Shown here: positions 40,731 through 51,291 of the stretch, in pieces
Position numbering within the stretch: position 1 is the stretch's first letter
How the letters are laid out: every line of letters begins with the position of its first letter
Source of the DNA: Parietichytrium sp. I65-24A
Lineage: Eukaryota > Sar > Bigyra > Thraustochytrida > Thraustochytriidae
Direction of reading: 5' to 3'
Assembly (NCBI GenBank): GCA_012862575.1
Contig: BLSF01000084.1
Span: 83,528 to 147,527, forward strand
DNA length: 64,000 nt
Program-made: the position numbers and the translations under genes
Notes under the pieces: model-generated
The model's input: the letters and a program-made list of their open reading frames with translations, nothing else
Told to the model about the DNA's origin: nothing
The model's database searches: none

Positions 40731-43293
40731 TTACCCTGCGAGTTCTCAAGGAACAGAGTGAGAAAACAACGTCTATAGCCACCAGGAACAAGCCTCCCAC
40801 GCATTTTAACTTACAGATTCCGTTCACGCAGCGCTGGTATTTGTCGTAGCACCGGGTGGTGACATTTCCAAGACTTGCGTCGATGATGTCGTTGATGTGA
40901 ACTCGTAACTTGCGCGTGCTCAGACTGTAACCAAGCAAGACACCACAAAGCGTTAATGGACAGCGCCCTTGCAATTTGAAAGACAGAAAGTAACGTACCC
41001 GACACTAAAACGCTCTCTAAACTCGTCAATGACCCATCGACGACCGCCAGCGAAACATTCACTGGAGGAGTCATCCACGGACATGAGCTCCGCAAGAAGG
41101 ATCAACTCTTTGTGATGTTTGTTAGCGGCAATATACGCCTTCTCCATGAGTCTGCGAAACTTTTGAAAGGTCAGGGAATGCGCCCCGTCGAGGATTCTCA
41201 CCATGTCCTTGGTCAGCTTGAATGGCGAGCGCTCCAGTTTGTGATAGTACCCGAGCATAAACCCAAAATCAATGTGGAGCAGATGCCCTTCCGTATCAAT
41301 TCTACGAGATAAACGTGGAGACGGTTAGAATCACTCGATGAGTCCAGAATCATGGGACAACAGACGTCATTACTTACAAAATGTTGCCGTTGTGACGGTC
41401 ATGCAGCTTGAGCAAGTATGCCACAATGCTGTAGCCTGCGAGGGACTGCATAAAGTTTTTCTGAGCCCTCTTGTAAGCGCGAGAGCTCTTGGCCCCGAAT
41501 TTGCTTACAAAGTAATCATCGATCCCATCAAAGCCGCCCCTCTCTTTGATGCGAGCGATAGAATCCGAGTTTCGAGCAGGCTCAAGGAGACCAGCCATTG
41601 GACCAGTCGCGATGACTTTGTACGGGCTGAGCCAGACATTCACTCCCTCCTCCAAGAAAATCTTCTGAAAAGTGCTCACAAAGAGGACGCCAAGCTGTTG
41701 CTGACGAAGATCGTCTCCGGACTTTACAAACATGGACGCTAGCTGCCAGCGTGGCCGATCGCCATATGGGGACTCTCTGCGCAATCTCACTTGCATATCT
41801 TCCCATCGCTCTTGTCCCGGCCGCTTGGTGTCCAAAGCCTTCCCCTCTGAACCGATGGGCGTCTCATCTTCGTCCAAATCGAATTCTTGAAGCGCGCTGC
41901 CATTAGCATCGCTGTTGGACCTCTTCTTCCAGCGCTTAATTTCCCCCACCGGGTTCTTCCAAAAGTCCTTGGTAGACACCATCTCCAACGCTTGGAGTGC
42001 CGAGTTCCGCGGTGTCTGGCGTTTGGGCTCATCCTCAGGCATCGCGGCGGCGGATTCGTCCCCGGAGCTGACAACTGGTTCTACTTCTGCAACGAGCAGA
42101 AAGGGGCACTTGCGGGCGGTATTGAATACAATCGTCTCCTCTACTGCAAGGCGCAAGACGCGGTGTTGTTGGGTCGCTCGGTCGACAGCAGTTGGAAAAT
42201 AGGCCCCTAGCGGAAGGGCAACAGACAAAGAGTGCAACTTTTCCTCGAGAACTTTGCTGCGCTCCTCGCGAGGAACGGAGAGCCGTAGCCACTCGTCCAA
42301 GTCTGTTAAAGTTTTGATAAATCCTAATTTCCCATCGAGCCTTTGGAGTGCCGTCCTGCCGAAGGAGTCTTTGTTGGACTTGACAAGCGCCCCGCGGACC
42401 TTTTGAACCAAAAGGTCGATGTTTTGTCGAGCAGTCCGGCCACGGACGTTCAGGTCGAGGTTGGTCAAGACTTGGTTGTCGTGAACATTTTCTAACTGCT
42501 CAATGGCGCGTTGCAAAGTGCTCTGCAATTCCTTGAGGGCGGGCGATTGGTCGCTCTCCGATGCCTTGGACAGGGTGTCCACCTTGGGCAGCGAGTCAGT
42601 CTTGATGGTCTCGATCACACGCTCGATTGAGTTAAGATCAACCAGACGTTTCTTTCTATAGTCCAGGCTCATGGCATCCTCCGTAGCATTTGCATTCTGG
42701 TGGTAGCTCGCGTTCAGACTGCAAATAACAAGGAACGCAAAGTGCAAGGAGTTGACCGACCCCTGGATTAGGAAGCGCCACACCTGGCCACGAATTACGT
42801 CCGACTTGCCGTGGAGCACGACCGAGACAAACACGGAGATGAGATCCTCCAGCACAGCCGCGTTCGCCAAGCTCAAGTCCGGGCAGGGTTCTTCGTCCTT
42901 CTCTTCGTACATCCACTCCAGCACAGCCGTGCGAATGTCTCCCGGCGTCCGCGTCCCCTTCTCCTTGAGCGCAGTGTAGTCCACCTGAATGTCGTCCATC
43001 TCCATGTCCGACTCCAGATCAAACGACATCTCGGAGATCGACCTGTCCCTAGGGTCCAACAGCTTGCGCTCATCCTCCTTCTCGCTCTGCTTCCGCGCCA
43101 GCACCACGTTCTTCCCATTCTCCGGCAGCACCGCACTCGCGTCGTTCTCTCCTTCTTCCAACACTGGCAAGATATTCGCCAGCGACCCTTGCGCCGACGG
43201 AGAACGCAGAAGGTCCCGTGGGTTCCCCAACGCACCTGCCGACACGCGCAGCGGTTCCTTCTCCGCCTCCCCTCCCACGCCGCTCTCCCCCAT
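40731..43293 (-). CDS. Phosphatidylinositol 4-kinase beta-like (type III), spliced
   Basis: Exons: 43293-41378, 41301-40999, 40924-40815 and probably 40735-40731, giving 777 aa, close to the usual size of about 800. ATG at 43293 follows an open non-ATG stretch. The catalytic loop DRHNGNI (632-638) and IDFG (649-652) are split by intron 1. Exon 2 has FRERF, and exon 3 the typical end (DIIDASLGN ... RCYDKYQ ... NGI). Known PI4KB enzymes make PI4P at the Golgi/TGN. Splice sites: GTAAGT/GTAG, GTACGT/ACAG and GTAAGT/GCAG; phases join without gaps. The last exon, encoding Trp plus stop, is inferred; reading on would instead add about 40 unrelated residues. Confidence 0.9.
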
Positions 43294-43998
43294 CTCTCCT
43301 TTACTCGATTCTTCCCTCACGCTCTCTCAGATTACGTTCCTCAATTTTGGTACTTCCCACTCTGCTCTGTCCCGCTTGTTCCGCTTGTTCCGCTCTCCTT
43401 AGCACGTGTGTATGTGTGTGAGAGTGTGAGAGTGCGCAGTCCCAGGATAGGAGTATTCACCCGAAACTATACCACCGCGCCCCTGGCTAGTTCTTATCAG
43501 TAAGGCCCCGCGGCTCTGCGCGGACACTTTCGTACGTGAACCCTAGCGGGATAGCTAATGTGGATACTAGTGCACTGTATCCGAGCAGTGTTGATCGCGT
43601 GGAGTTTAGCGGGGGTATAGCATTTACAGTAGGGGGGATGGCTTCCTGGCGAGGCCTATTGGCCAGCTAGCGACACTAAGGCATTGTGTGCGACTGTTAG
43701 TAGACCCAGACTGAGGATGCGGCTGTTAGTAGACCCGGCGCACAACTGAGAGATTGAGTGAGGAAAGTGAGGATGAAAGATTGCAAGGCAGTAGTCGCAA
43801 GGGAGACAACGCGCAGACCGATCCTCCCAAGGTCTCACAAACAGACGAAGGAACGAACCAACCATTTGAATCAAAGGACCAGGGAAGGTGTTCTGCCTGT
43901 GCATGATTCTTCAAAAAGAAGTAAGATCATGCGTGAAAACTTCTCTATACCGGTACTGACAGTGAGTACAACAAAATAAAAATGAAACAGAGAAACAT
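43294..43998. other. Intergenic region between PI4K and tRNA
   Basis: About 700 bp with the PI4K promoter side. It contains GTACTGACAGTGAGTAC at 43953-43969, a variant of the recurring intergenic motif, 30 bp downstream of the tRNA 3' end. No gene was seen. Confidence 0.45.
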
Positions 43999-44080
43999 CG
44001 ACACGGAGGAGATTCGAACTCCTGCGGGGAAACCCCAGAAGATTTCTAATCTTCCGCCTTAACCACTCGGCCACCGTGCC
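43999..44080 (-). tRNA. tRNA-Ser (anticodon AGA)
   Basis: An 82-nt cloverleaf on the minus strand: acceptor GGCACGG pairs with CCGTGTC (one G-U), D arm GCCGAGTGGTTAAGGC, anticodon stem GAAGA/TCTTC with loop TTAGAAA (anticodon AGA, read as IGA), long variable arm TGGGGTTTCCCCGC, T arm AGGAG-TTCGAAT-CTCCT and discriminator G. No intron and no encoded CCA. The long variable arm and G73 are serine identity features. Confidence 0.95.
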
Positions 44081-45005
44081 TAGGAATATTTAGCAACTGC
44101 TTAATGTGACACGGCCATCTGCCAGCTTATAAATCACATGCTGCGCGAACGATGACAAAAACTTGCTCGAGATACCTGTCTTTGTGTCTTTGTCAAGTGT
44201 TTCGGAGCTTTCAGGAAGGCGTTGCCAGCCAGAGGTCTGCGAAGATAGCGTGGTCAAGAATAGAGGGCGTGGCGTTGCATGTATTCAATGAGCAAGCCAG
44301 ACCCGAAAGGCGGTCGCTTTGTCGATCTTCGGCCAAGTGTACGGGGATCGAATGGTCATATAGCATACCAGAAGTCCCATAACTGAGGAAGCCCCAGGTA
44401 GGGTTCTTTAACGAAGGACTATGGAATCCTTTAGAGAATCTTCTGAATAGAAAACTCGTATTTTCTTACTTGAGAGGGATCTTAGTGATCGTGGTCTCTT
44501 CCATGTTTTCGACCAAGAAAAGAAGAGATTCTGCATTCTGCATTCTGTATTCTGCATTCTGTATTCTGTATTCTGCATTCTGCATTCTGTATTCTGTATT
44601 CTGTATTCTGTATTCTGCATTCTGCATTCTGCAATGGGGAGGCCACCCACACCACATCACACCACCCACCTCCGAATCCTGCACTGGTCTGAAATGTCTG
44701 AACGCACTCGAGTGTCCCGATTAAGCTTACTGATTGGCATGCTGCGATTCACAGTCAATATCTTCCTGACTTGACGGACTGTGAGTACGTACCAGTTCTA
44801 GTGCCAGGTTCGCAGACTTCTACGTGCGGGGAATAGGTCAAGAAAAGAGCTTGCGAGGGTGAAGAGACTGGGAGCAGAGACGCCTTCATTGCCAGTCCCC
44901 AAACCAGCGGCTTGTAACTTTGAGCGCGAGATCCAATCTAGTGGAGCGTGTCCTCGTGCTGTTCAAGTTGGTGTTGGAGGTTTAGTATCTGCGGCGGCGT
45001 GGAAA
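44081..45005. other. Intergenic region with 7-bp minisatellite
   Basis: About 900 bp. Besides the heptamer array it holds GACTGTGAGTAC at 44777-44788 (recurring motif, reverse orientation). No gene was found. Confidence 0.45.
44528..44633. repeat. (TTCTGYA)n heptanucleotide array
   Basis: About fifteen units of ATTCTGC/ATTCTGT. A 7-nt period with no stop keeps all three frames of one strand open, giving QNTEYRMQ-like pseudo-peptides. Confidence 0.95.
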
Positions 45006-45233
45006 ATGAAGGTTGCTATTTTGTTGGTCTTGTCGTTGACGGCAACAGTAGGGCTCGGGGAACGAGCGCTCCTTCAGACTGCAACCTCGCGGAGGGAACG
45101 CAGTGACGCAGTCCGTGCGCAGGTACGCGGAGCGCTCCTGCAGCGCGCGGCTTCCCCGTTTGATGGAAAGGATTTCTTCGACAAGTTTAAGAAGAATTAC
45201 AAAAACGACGATATCATGACCGGCAAGAAATAG
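45006..45233 (+). CDS. Small secreted peptide precursor, family 1-related (75 aa)
   Basis: ATG at 45006; signal peptide KVAILLVLSLTATVGLG, then ERALLQTATSRRERSDAVRA and a second ALLQRAAS. The ERALLQ block matches family 1 directly after the signal peptide. The tail is Lys/Asp/Phe-rich (FFDKFKKNYKNDD) and ends TGKK, lacking the terminal Gly. It is separated from the main cluster by PI4K and the tRNA, and no clear leader motif lies upstream. Confidence 0.65.
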   Translation: MKVAILLVLSLTATVGLGERALLQTATSRRERSDAVRAQVRGALLQRAASPFDGKDFFDKFKKNYKNDDIMTGKK

Positions 45234-46561
45234 GGAGAGTTCACTCTGCGTCCGAGATAGAGCGGAACAGCCCAACGCCCTCAATCCCTTCATGTCACCC
45301 GAGGCTGTTTCCCATGTATATTTCTTTCCAGTTAAATCAATCGCACCCATATTCACAAATTACAGTAATGACGCTCGTTGACATTGAAGAGTGAGGTTTG
45401 CGGTGAGGCTCGTTGGAGGGATGCTTGTGAAGGAAGGTTCGCAATCGCTCAAATCTTTCTGTCCTCAAATAAAGGGGTTTCGCACGCTGTTGCACCCGAG
45501 CAAAGGTAAGTGAAGCCACGAAGTGAGAGCGTAAACGAACCCTATCGGAAGGTGGGGTGGAGCAAAGGACTGGAAACGATTTGCTTCCAACTGAGACGAG
45601 ATGCTTGCAAGTAACTTCGCTTCCGACCCCAAGAAGCGCCTCTTGAGCTGAAACGTGTCAATCCAAGGCCAAGTTTTTTTGATCCGCGAATCACATCAGA
45701 ATGCTTTGGAGCCGCGAATCACACCGGAATGCTTTGAAATGCCTCCAATCGCCTCTTTCATGTTTCGAACACAACCAAGCAAATTGGGATTTCCAATCTT
45801 GGGCCCTCGACTACGAACTTTTCGTCATACCCAAGGTAGAGCGATGCAGGCAGCGAAGATGTGCTCGGCGGAGGCAGCAAACTCCAAATCTTGGCCTCAG
45901 CATGAGGCGGTCATCATCGTGGTGTACGTTTGGCCAACAGCCGCGCCTTACCTTATCTTGCACTTTTTTCTACGATTTAGTTGATTTCTTCCAAAGACAA
46001 AATAAAACAACAACCCAAAAGTGCTTCCGTCTTTAGCGGTCTTCTTCGTGCTTGATCCTTTCCAGCTTCCTCGCTTTCTCATCGCATTCGCACCTTCACG
46101 ACCTTCACGTTCGCAAGGTGCATCTCTACTCGAGCCAGGCTTACTCAGTACATAGGCTCTCCAGTAGCTAGCTAGCCAGTTGCCACCTAACCAATCCTCA
46201 CAAAGTAGAACGGCACTAATAGAAGCACTAGAACCTCCCGCCAGCGAACAAACCGTGCTCCTAACTGTTCCTCGCTGACCGTTTGCACTGCTAGCGCAGT
46301 CATAACGCAGTCATAACGCAGTCGCAGCGGAAGTTTCTTTAGTCGAGGCTCGCCAGAGAGACAAGAAAAACAAGAGATCGCCGCGGAGCTTTGATAGCGC
46401 GAGCAAGCAAGAAAGAAAGAAAGAAAGAAAGAAAGAAGGAAAGAAGGAAAGCAAAGTCGCCGTCTGTGCACAGGGTTCAAGTTGGTGGTCAGTGACATCG
46501 CGATTGGGCGTCTTGGCTCGCTTGGACGCTTTGCGAAAAGGAGACGGAGAAAGAGGAGAAG
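45234..46561. other. Intergenic region with two dispersed repeats
   Basis: 1.3 kb. Segment 45509-45568 is nearly identical to the sequence immediately before the LRR gene start (54842-54900). Segment 46017-46163 shares two blocks with 62305-62425. A GAAA-type microsatellite lies at 46406-46450, just upstream of the next gene. Confidence 0.55.
46406..46450. repeat. (GAAA)n / GGAAA microsatellite
   Basis: About ten purine tetranucleotide units, 110 bp upstream of the roadblock gene start, probably in its promoter or 5'UTR. Confidence 0.85.
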
Positions 46562-47117
46562 ATGGTGAGTCAGGATGGAAAGAGAGGTTGCATGGTTGTG
46601 GACGGAGCGGGTGCGCATGCTGACTAACGTAAGGTTGTTGTCGCTGGTGTGACGTGCGCAGGCTGCAGCGCAACAGACGAACGAGGTGGACGAGGTGATC
46701 AAGAAGGTCATGGCGATTGAGAGCGTGAGCAAGTATGTGGTGTATAACGTGAATGGGATAGTCTTGCGCCACGAAGGCTGGCCGAATTCAGACGGGGATG
46801 GCGGGTACAAAAAGTGCGTGCAACTCGCGGGCACAGTGTCGAATCTTGTCTTTCATTGCCAGCGAGGTTGCCAAGATCTTTTGACCCCTCCAAATGTAAG
46901 TCAGTGGGGTGAAGAGGAGTTGGCTTTTGAGTGTCTTGTGGCTGGTGTGCTAACAAACGCTTTTTTCCACGATGCTCTGCGTCAACAGAATGAAGTCGAA
47001 TGCTTGCGCTTGAAAACCAAGAATTACGAAATGATTATTGCCCCTGGAAGCAACTTCACCATGGTCGCGATTCAAGATAATGGCAAAACAAGAAAAGAGG
47101 CGAATGCTGCAAACTGA
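46562..47117 (+). CDS. Roadblock/LC7 dynein light chain, three exons
   Basis: Exons 46562-46564 (ATG only), 46662-46895 and 46989-47117, giving 121 aa. Donors are GTGAGT and GTAAGT; both introns show a CTAAC branch and CAG acceptor. Exon 2 has VDEVIKKVMAIESVSKYVVYN; exon 3 has NEVECLRLKTKNYEMIIAP and FTMVAIQD, matching the DYNLRB C-terminal pattern (LRIRSKKNEIMVAP in animals). The known role is a homodimeric light chain on the dynein intermediate chain, in cytoplasmic or flagellar dynein. Intron 2 is 93 nt with no in-frame stop, so retention would insert 31 residues in a place where homologues have none. A start at the ATG at 46710 is possible but would lose the conserved first helix. Confidence 0.85.
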
Positions 47118-49237
47118 ATTGCCTGACCAAGTGCATGTTTTTTTTGGGCTCCCTGCCACGGGAAAGGATCTTATAGAAAGAGGTCATCGTGTGAGGTTTA
47201 TACTTTATCTGATTCCGATATTTATATCGGTTCATCATCCGTTGCAACTCTTCAATTTGCCAGGGGATCGTGTTGTATTATTATTGTTCTTCACATGTAC
47301 AAGCTCAAACTTTCAAGACTTTCGCAGTTTGGTCTGCTATGTTGGTCTACTCGAGCAAGCGCACATTCATTGTATCACCAAAGTCAGCAAAAGTCATAAA
47401 GAACAAAACGAAGAAGAGCGAAATAGAAAGTCCTTTTAAAGACATCAGTGTTCATTCCTTCGTTCGTTCTGCGGACGCCTGAACGTCTCGTCAATCTCTC
47501 TGCATGCCCAAGCGTGCTCAATACGAGATGCTTCGTCTGTAAGCACCGGCCACCAGACACTGACGAGGCACGTTTGCGGTAGAGTACAAATCACGTGGGA
47601 CGGAACTGTATCGACACGCTACCAGAACGGCGAAAATGTATGATTAGCTGTGATCGTCGACGAAGACAGGCGGACAGACAGAAGGAATAAAGAAGTAAGA
47701 CGAGCTGGAAATTTTGCCGTCTCTCGCAGACCATCATCTCTCCTCTTCTTCAAACCCACATCATATTCCCTTGCTTCCCCACTCAGGTCCGAAGGACTGC
47801 ATCACTGCAGTACTTTTCTACTTCTATTAGAGTCGGCTTTTCCAAGTCGAATTGTTGGTGACCTTCACGGTCAAAGCTTAAGTGGAAATTTTGATTCAAC
47901 TTTCCCTGGTCGTAGAACTCGGCGACATGAGCAATTTATGAGCACAATATGTCGAACTTTGTAGCTCGATTTACCGTTCTGGCAGATTTGGCATGCAATC
48001 ATGTCGCACAGGATTCGCCGCGATCAAGTGCAGCGTCGACTGGTGGACAGTGAGCTATGATCTTCAGGAGAGAGCCGGCTTGCTAGCAGGAAAAGAAGCG
48101 TTTAATGGGTGCCACTTCCAACGAAAAGACTTGCGACTTGTCCCGCATCCGAGAGCATCCGACAGCCGTTCAGAGCACAAACTAGCCTGAGCGGACGTTG
48201 CCCGGTCGGTCGTCGGCATAGCTGAGTTGTGTGAAGAAACACAAGTCGACCATCACCTCCTTCTCCAGGTTCATTTATGTAATTCGTTCTTTTGTGTTTA
48301 GAGTACGGTAAACTATAAATAGTTTCGTAACTGACTTGGAAGTTGCCAGCACTAAGGCTCCACGTCCTTTGCTACTGTGTGCATGTAGAGGGGAAACTCT
48401 TACGGGTGCATCATCCAAAACTATAGTTGTGGAATGCACAGAATGCACGGAATGCACGGGTACGACATGACTTGGGACAACAATCTCGTGCATTATTCGA
48501 TTCGTCCCGAAGTTGTTGGAGAGAGATCTGGTACTAGTGCTGACAGCGAGTAGTCTCGGGTACAGTGATGCACCGTTCGCTTTGCGAGTTTGTTCATGTT
48601 CGTCCAAGTTTTTTTTTTTTTAAACAAGCGCCACAGAGTTCTAGACTGTACACCAGTCTTGCCTCGTATTGAGACACGACATGTTTAGCTGTCAAAGAAT
48701 AGAAGATGGGCGAAGGTATCTGATGCCATGCTGTAATGTAAACCTATTGGACTCATGCGACGGCAGGTCTTTCATGTCCAGCGTCAACGAACGTTTCGGA
48801 CGTGGAACTTGGCGACCGACATGACCAGCTTGGGGATTCATGCCGGGATATTCACCGAATAGATTGGACTAGGTCGATTGTCCCACAAGATTTTTTTTTG
48901 AAAACGTCAGGATGCTGGTGGTGTTAGCGGAACGGAAAGCTAGGAAGGTATTTTGGAGAGAAGTTCACTACTCATCCTGAAGGCAGGTATGATTGGAGCT
49001 AAAACTCTCATTTGGACGTCACGCTGCCATTTCTGTCGAATCTGCACATATACAGGCTCTCTAAGCTTCAAATAGAACACCTCAGGAGTGGCACAATGTA
49101 GGCCAGTTGTTCAAGGTACAGCGGAATTTACGCCGAGCAAAATCACAAGCCCAACCAAGCCCAATCCCAAAACCCAAACCTTGAGGCCCCACAAATCCCT
49201 TCAGGTCCTCAAGTTGCGAGAAGAGAGCTCTTGGAAA
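47118..49237. other. 2.1-kb intergenic region, nothing recognised
   Basis: Small open frames occur, but none has protein-like composition, a signal peptide or a splice pattern. A GTGCTGACAGCGAGTAG sequence at 48537-48553 loosely resembles the recurring intergenic motif. The GPCR promoter must lie near 49000-49237. Confidence 0.45.
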
Positions 49238-50800
49238 ATGCACTTGCTTCAGATACACCGCTCCGTGCTCTTGCTGTCTTTCCTACTGCAGGCGGCCTCA
49301 TCACCCACTTACTCAAATGGCACTTACTTCTTGCAAGAGCAGAGGGAGTCAGGCGGACCGCGCACTGCATGCTGGACAAGACCCGCCACCAACTTGAGCG
49401 ACACCCAAGACACAGAGGACTATGTGTGCTCACAGGATCTTGGCGTTGCTGTGGCACTTGGAGAGCAGAACGAAATCTTTGCATTTGTGACAATCGGGCT
49501 TGAGACGCAACCAAATACGATCACGACGAGCGATGGAGACTCATTCGCTGTTGCGCGAGAAGGCCGAGTTTCAATGTCCCTGGAGTGTAAAGTTTGCGAC
49601 GCCGGAAATTCTTCCTGCACATCGCAGCTAACACTCATTGCTTCAGGCATTCAACCAAATGAGACGGTCGTGAGTGCCAGCCGTGACGGGGTTTACGAAT
49701 TTGAATTCCCTGCAGCTGAACAGGACAGCGGCACGATTGTGTGCTTAGTTTCTGTGCTCGACTCCACCTTGGAGACATACGTCGAGATGAGCTATGTGGA
49801 GATATTCGACCCTGACTCGTTGTCTTTCACTCGAGTGTCGCCACCACTCATGCAGATGGCGTTTGCGATGAGCGGCTACACGATCTGCCTTGTTCTGGGA
49901 TTCTCTGTTTGGGTTTTCAAGCATCGACTGGACCCTGTCATTCTTTTCGCGCAAGCAGAGTTTCTGTCCATTGTCCTCGCGGGGCTCACGCTTTTTGGAC
50001 TTACAATATTTCTAAGCGCCTTCCCATCCAGGGGCGCCTGCCAGGCTCAGCTTTGGAGTTTTTGCACTGGATTCGGGATGATTTTCGCAGCTCTGTGCGG
50101 AAAAGTGCGTCGCATTGCCAAGATATTCCATAATCGCAAAATGCGCGAACTCAAGATCGGCCGCAAAGTTATTTTTCTTGGCATCGGGGTTGTCCTGTTG
50201 GTCACCGTGAGCGTGTTGACAGTCTGGACGATCGTCGACCCCATCGAGCTCATCCCGGTTCTTTATATCTCCTCAGAAGGCGCTATCTCAATTAATGCGC
50301 AGTGCACGTCCGCCAACTGGGATGTGTACGCGCTCATCCTGGCCTTTGTCCACATGGCCATCTTACTCTACGGGCTATTCATCACTGGGTCGAGCTTGGA
50401 CGTCAAAGCCGTGTTTAGTGACGCGCACAACACGTTTGGTGTGCTCGCCTTCACACTATGCCTTCACATCGGAATGATCATCCTTTGCGCCAGTGGACTC
50501 ATGGATGACTTTACTCTCAGTTTCATTTTGCGCGTTAGCGCACTCTTTCTCGCTCTCAACGCGATTTTTGCTTTCATATTTTTGCCCCGATTTTTGCAGC
50601 TACACGTCTTCCACACTGACGTCTCAAATACCGATAGCCGAACTTGGTCGTCTTCCACCATCTCTACCGTGCACAAGCAATCTTCTCAACGTTTCGCGGT
50701 GTCGACCAACCCGGTCTGGGACAGCCATGACGACGGTGATGATGACGATGAAGATGACGACGGTCATGGCGCCGGTGGTAGGAAAAGTTCTCAAGTTTAA
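49238..50800 (+). CDS. Class C (GABA-B-like) seven-transmembrane receptor with short ectodomain
   Basis: 520 aa. The ATG at 49238 was chosen because it opens directly into a signal peptide (HRSVLLLSFLLQAASS). The ectodomain (about 25-204) has several Cys and an Ig-like EQDSGTIVCLVSV strand. Seven helices follow from about 204 to 455. The segment CQAQLWSFCTGFGMIFAALCGKVRRIAKIF, shown here only for its key W, G and K-x-x-R residues, fits TM3 and intracellular loop 2 of GABA-B-type receptors. The tail is Ser-rich and ends in an acidic run. Family members couple to heterotrimeric G proteins. The usual large Venus-flytrap ligand domain is absent, so the ligand is unknown. Confidence 0.8.
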   Translation: MHLLQIHRSVLLLSFLLQAASSPTYSNGTYFLQEQRESGGPRTACWTRPATNLSDTQDTEDYVCSQDLGVAVALGEQNEIFAFVTIGLETQPNTITTSDGDSFAVAREGRVSMSLECKVCDAGNSSCTSQLTLIASGIQPNETVVSASRDGVYEFEFPAAEQDSGTIVCLVSVLDSTLETYVEMSYVEIFDPDSLSFTRVSPPLMQMAFAMSGYTICLVLGFSVWVFKHRLDPVILFAQAEFLSIVLAGLTLFGLTIFLSAFPSRGACQAQLWSFCTGFGMIFAALCGKVRRIAKIFHNRKMRELKIGRKVIFLGIGVVLLVTVSVLTVWTIVDPIELIPVLYISSEGAISINAQCTSANWDVYALILAFVHMAILLYGLFITGSSLDVKAVFSDAHNTFGVLAFTLCLHIGMIILCASGLMDDFTLSFILRVSALFLALNAIFAFIFLPRFLQLHVFHTDVSNTDSRTWSSSTISTVHKQSSQRFAVSTNPVWDSHDDGDDDDEDDDGHGAGGRKSSQV

Positions 50801-51291
50801 CTTTGATTCGTGCAGTAGCAGAAATCTAATTTGACCTTCAATTTGACCTCTTTTTTAATTTGACTGTGCACTACAGCTGTGCGATCGCGTTTCGAACTCT
50901 GCCTTGTCCAAATCCTGTTTCATAAGAAGGACAGGTGCCCACCCTCCATTCTTATCCACAGATGTAAAAATAGAATTCACCGATCGAGAAAAAAAATTAG
51001 GGGCTAGGCATCGGCTGCTCCACTGTCGCTTTGCACAATCGTGGTTGCAAAACACTCTCTCAGCGTGGTGCAACGACTTGAGCGACTCGCTACTCGGCAA
51101 CAGGCCATGCATGTTCCAGGTCTTCAGGAGCAGAATAGACGCTTTTGCTAATGGTACGCTAGTAGCTTGAAGAAATGTAATCATTGAATGCTGGAACAGT
51201 TGGCGAGGACAGTTGTATCGCCCTACCAGCCCTACCGACAGCAGGCTCGGCAGGGTGGAGCAAGATTATCATCGCGAAAGGGGGCCTGAAC
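50801..51291. other. Intergenic region, nothing recognised
   Basis: About 490 bp between the receptor stop and the hexosaminidase start, same orientation. No repeat was seen. Confidence 0.4.

Noticed and set aside
44408-44724. Open frames with QNTEYRMQ-like repeats
   Set aside because: Created by the stop-free 7-bp array; not a protein gene.
46187-46834. 215-codon minus-strand frame
   Set aside because: Antisense to the dynein light-chain exon and a GAAA microsatellite (poly-Ser/Phe/Leu product).
47650-48190. Two plus-strand frames of 104 and 65 codons
   Set aside because: No domain, signal peptide, paralogue or splice pattern; composition not protein-like.
49238-49900. Receptor ectodomain as a true immunoglobulin domain
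   Set aside because: Only one DSGxxxC pattern is visible; without structure prediction this stays a remark, not a feature.
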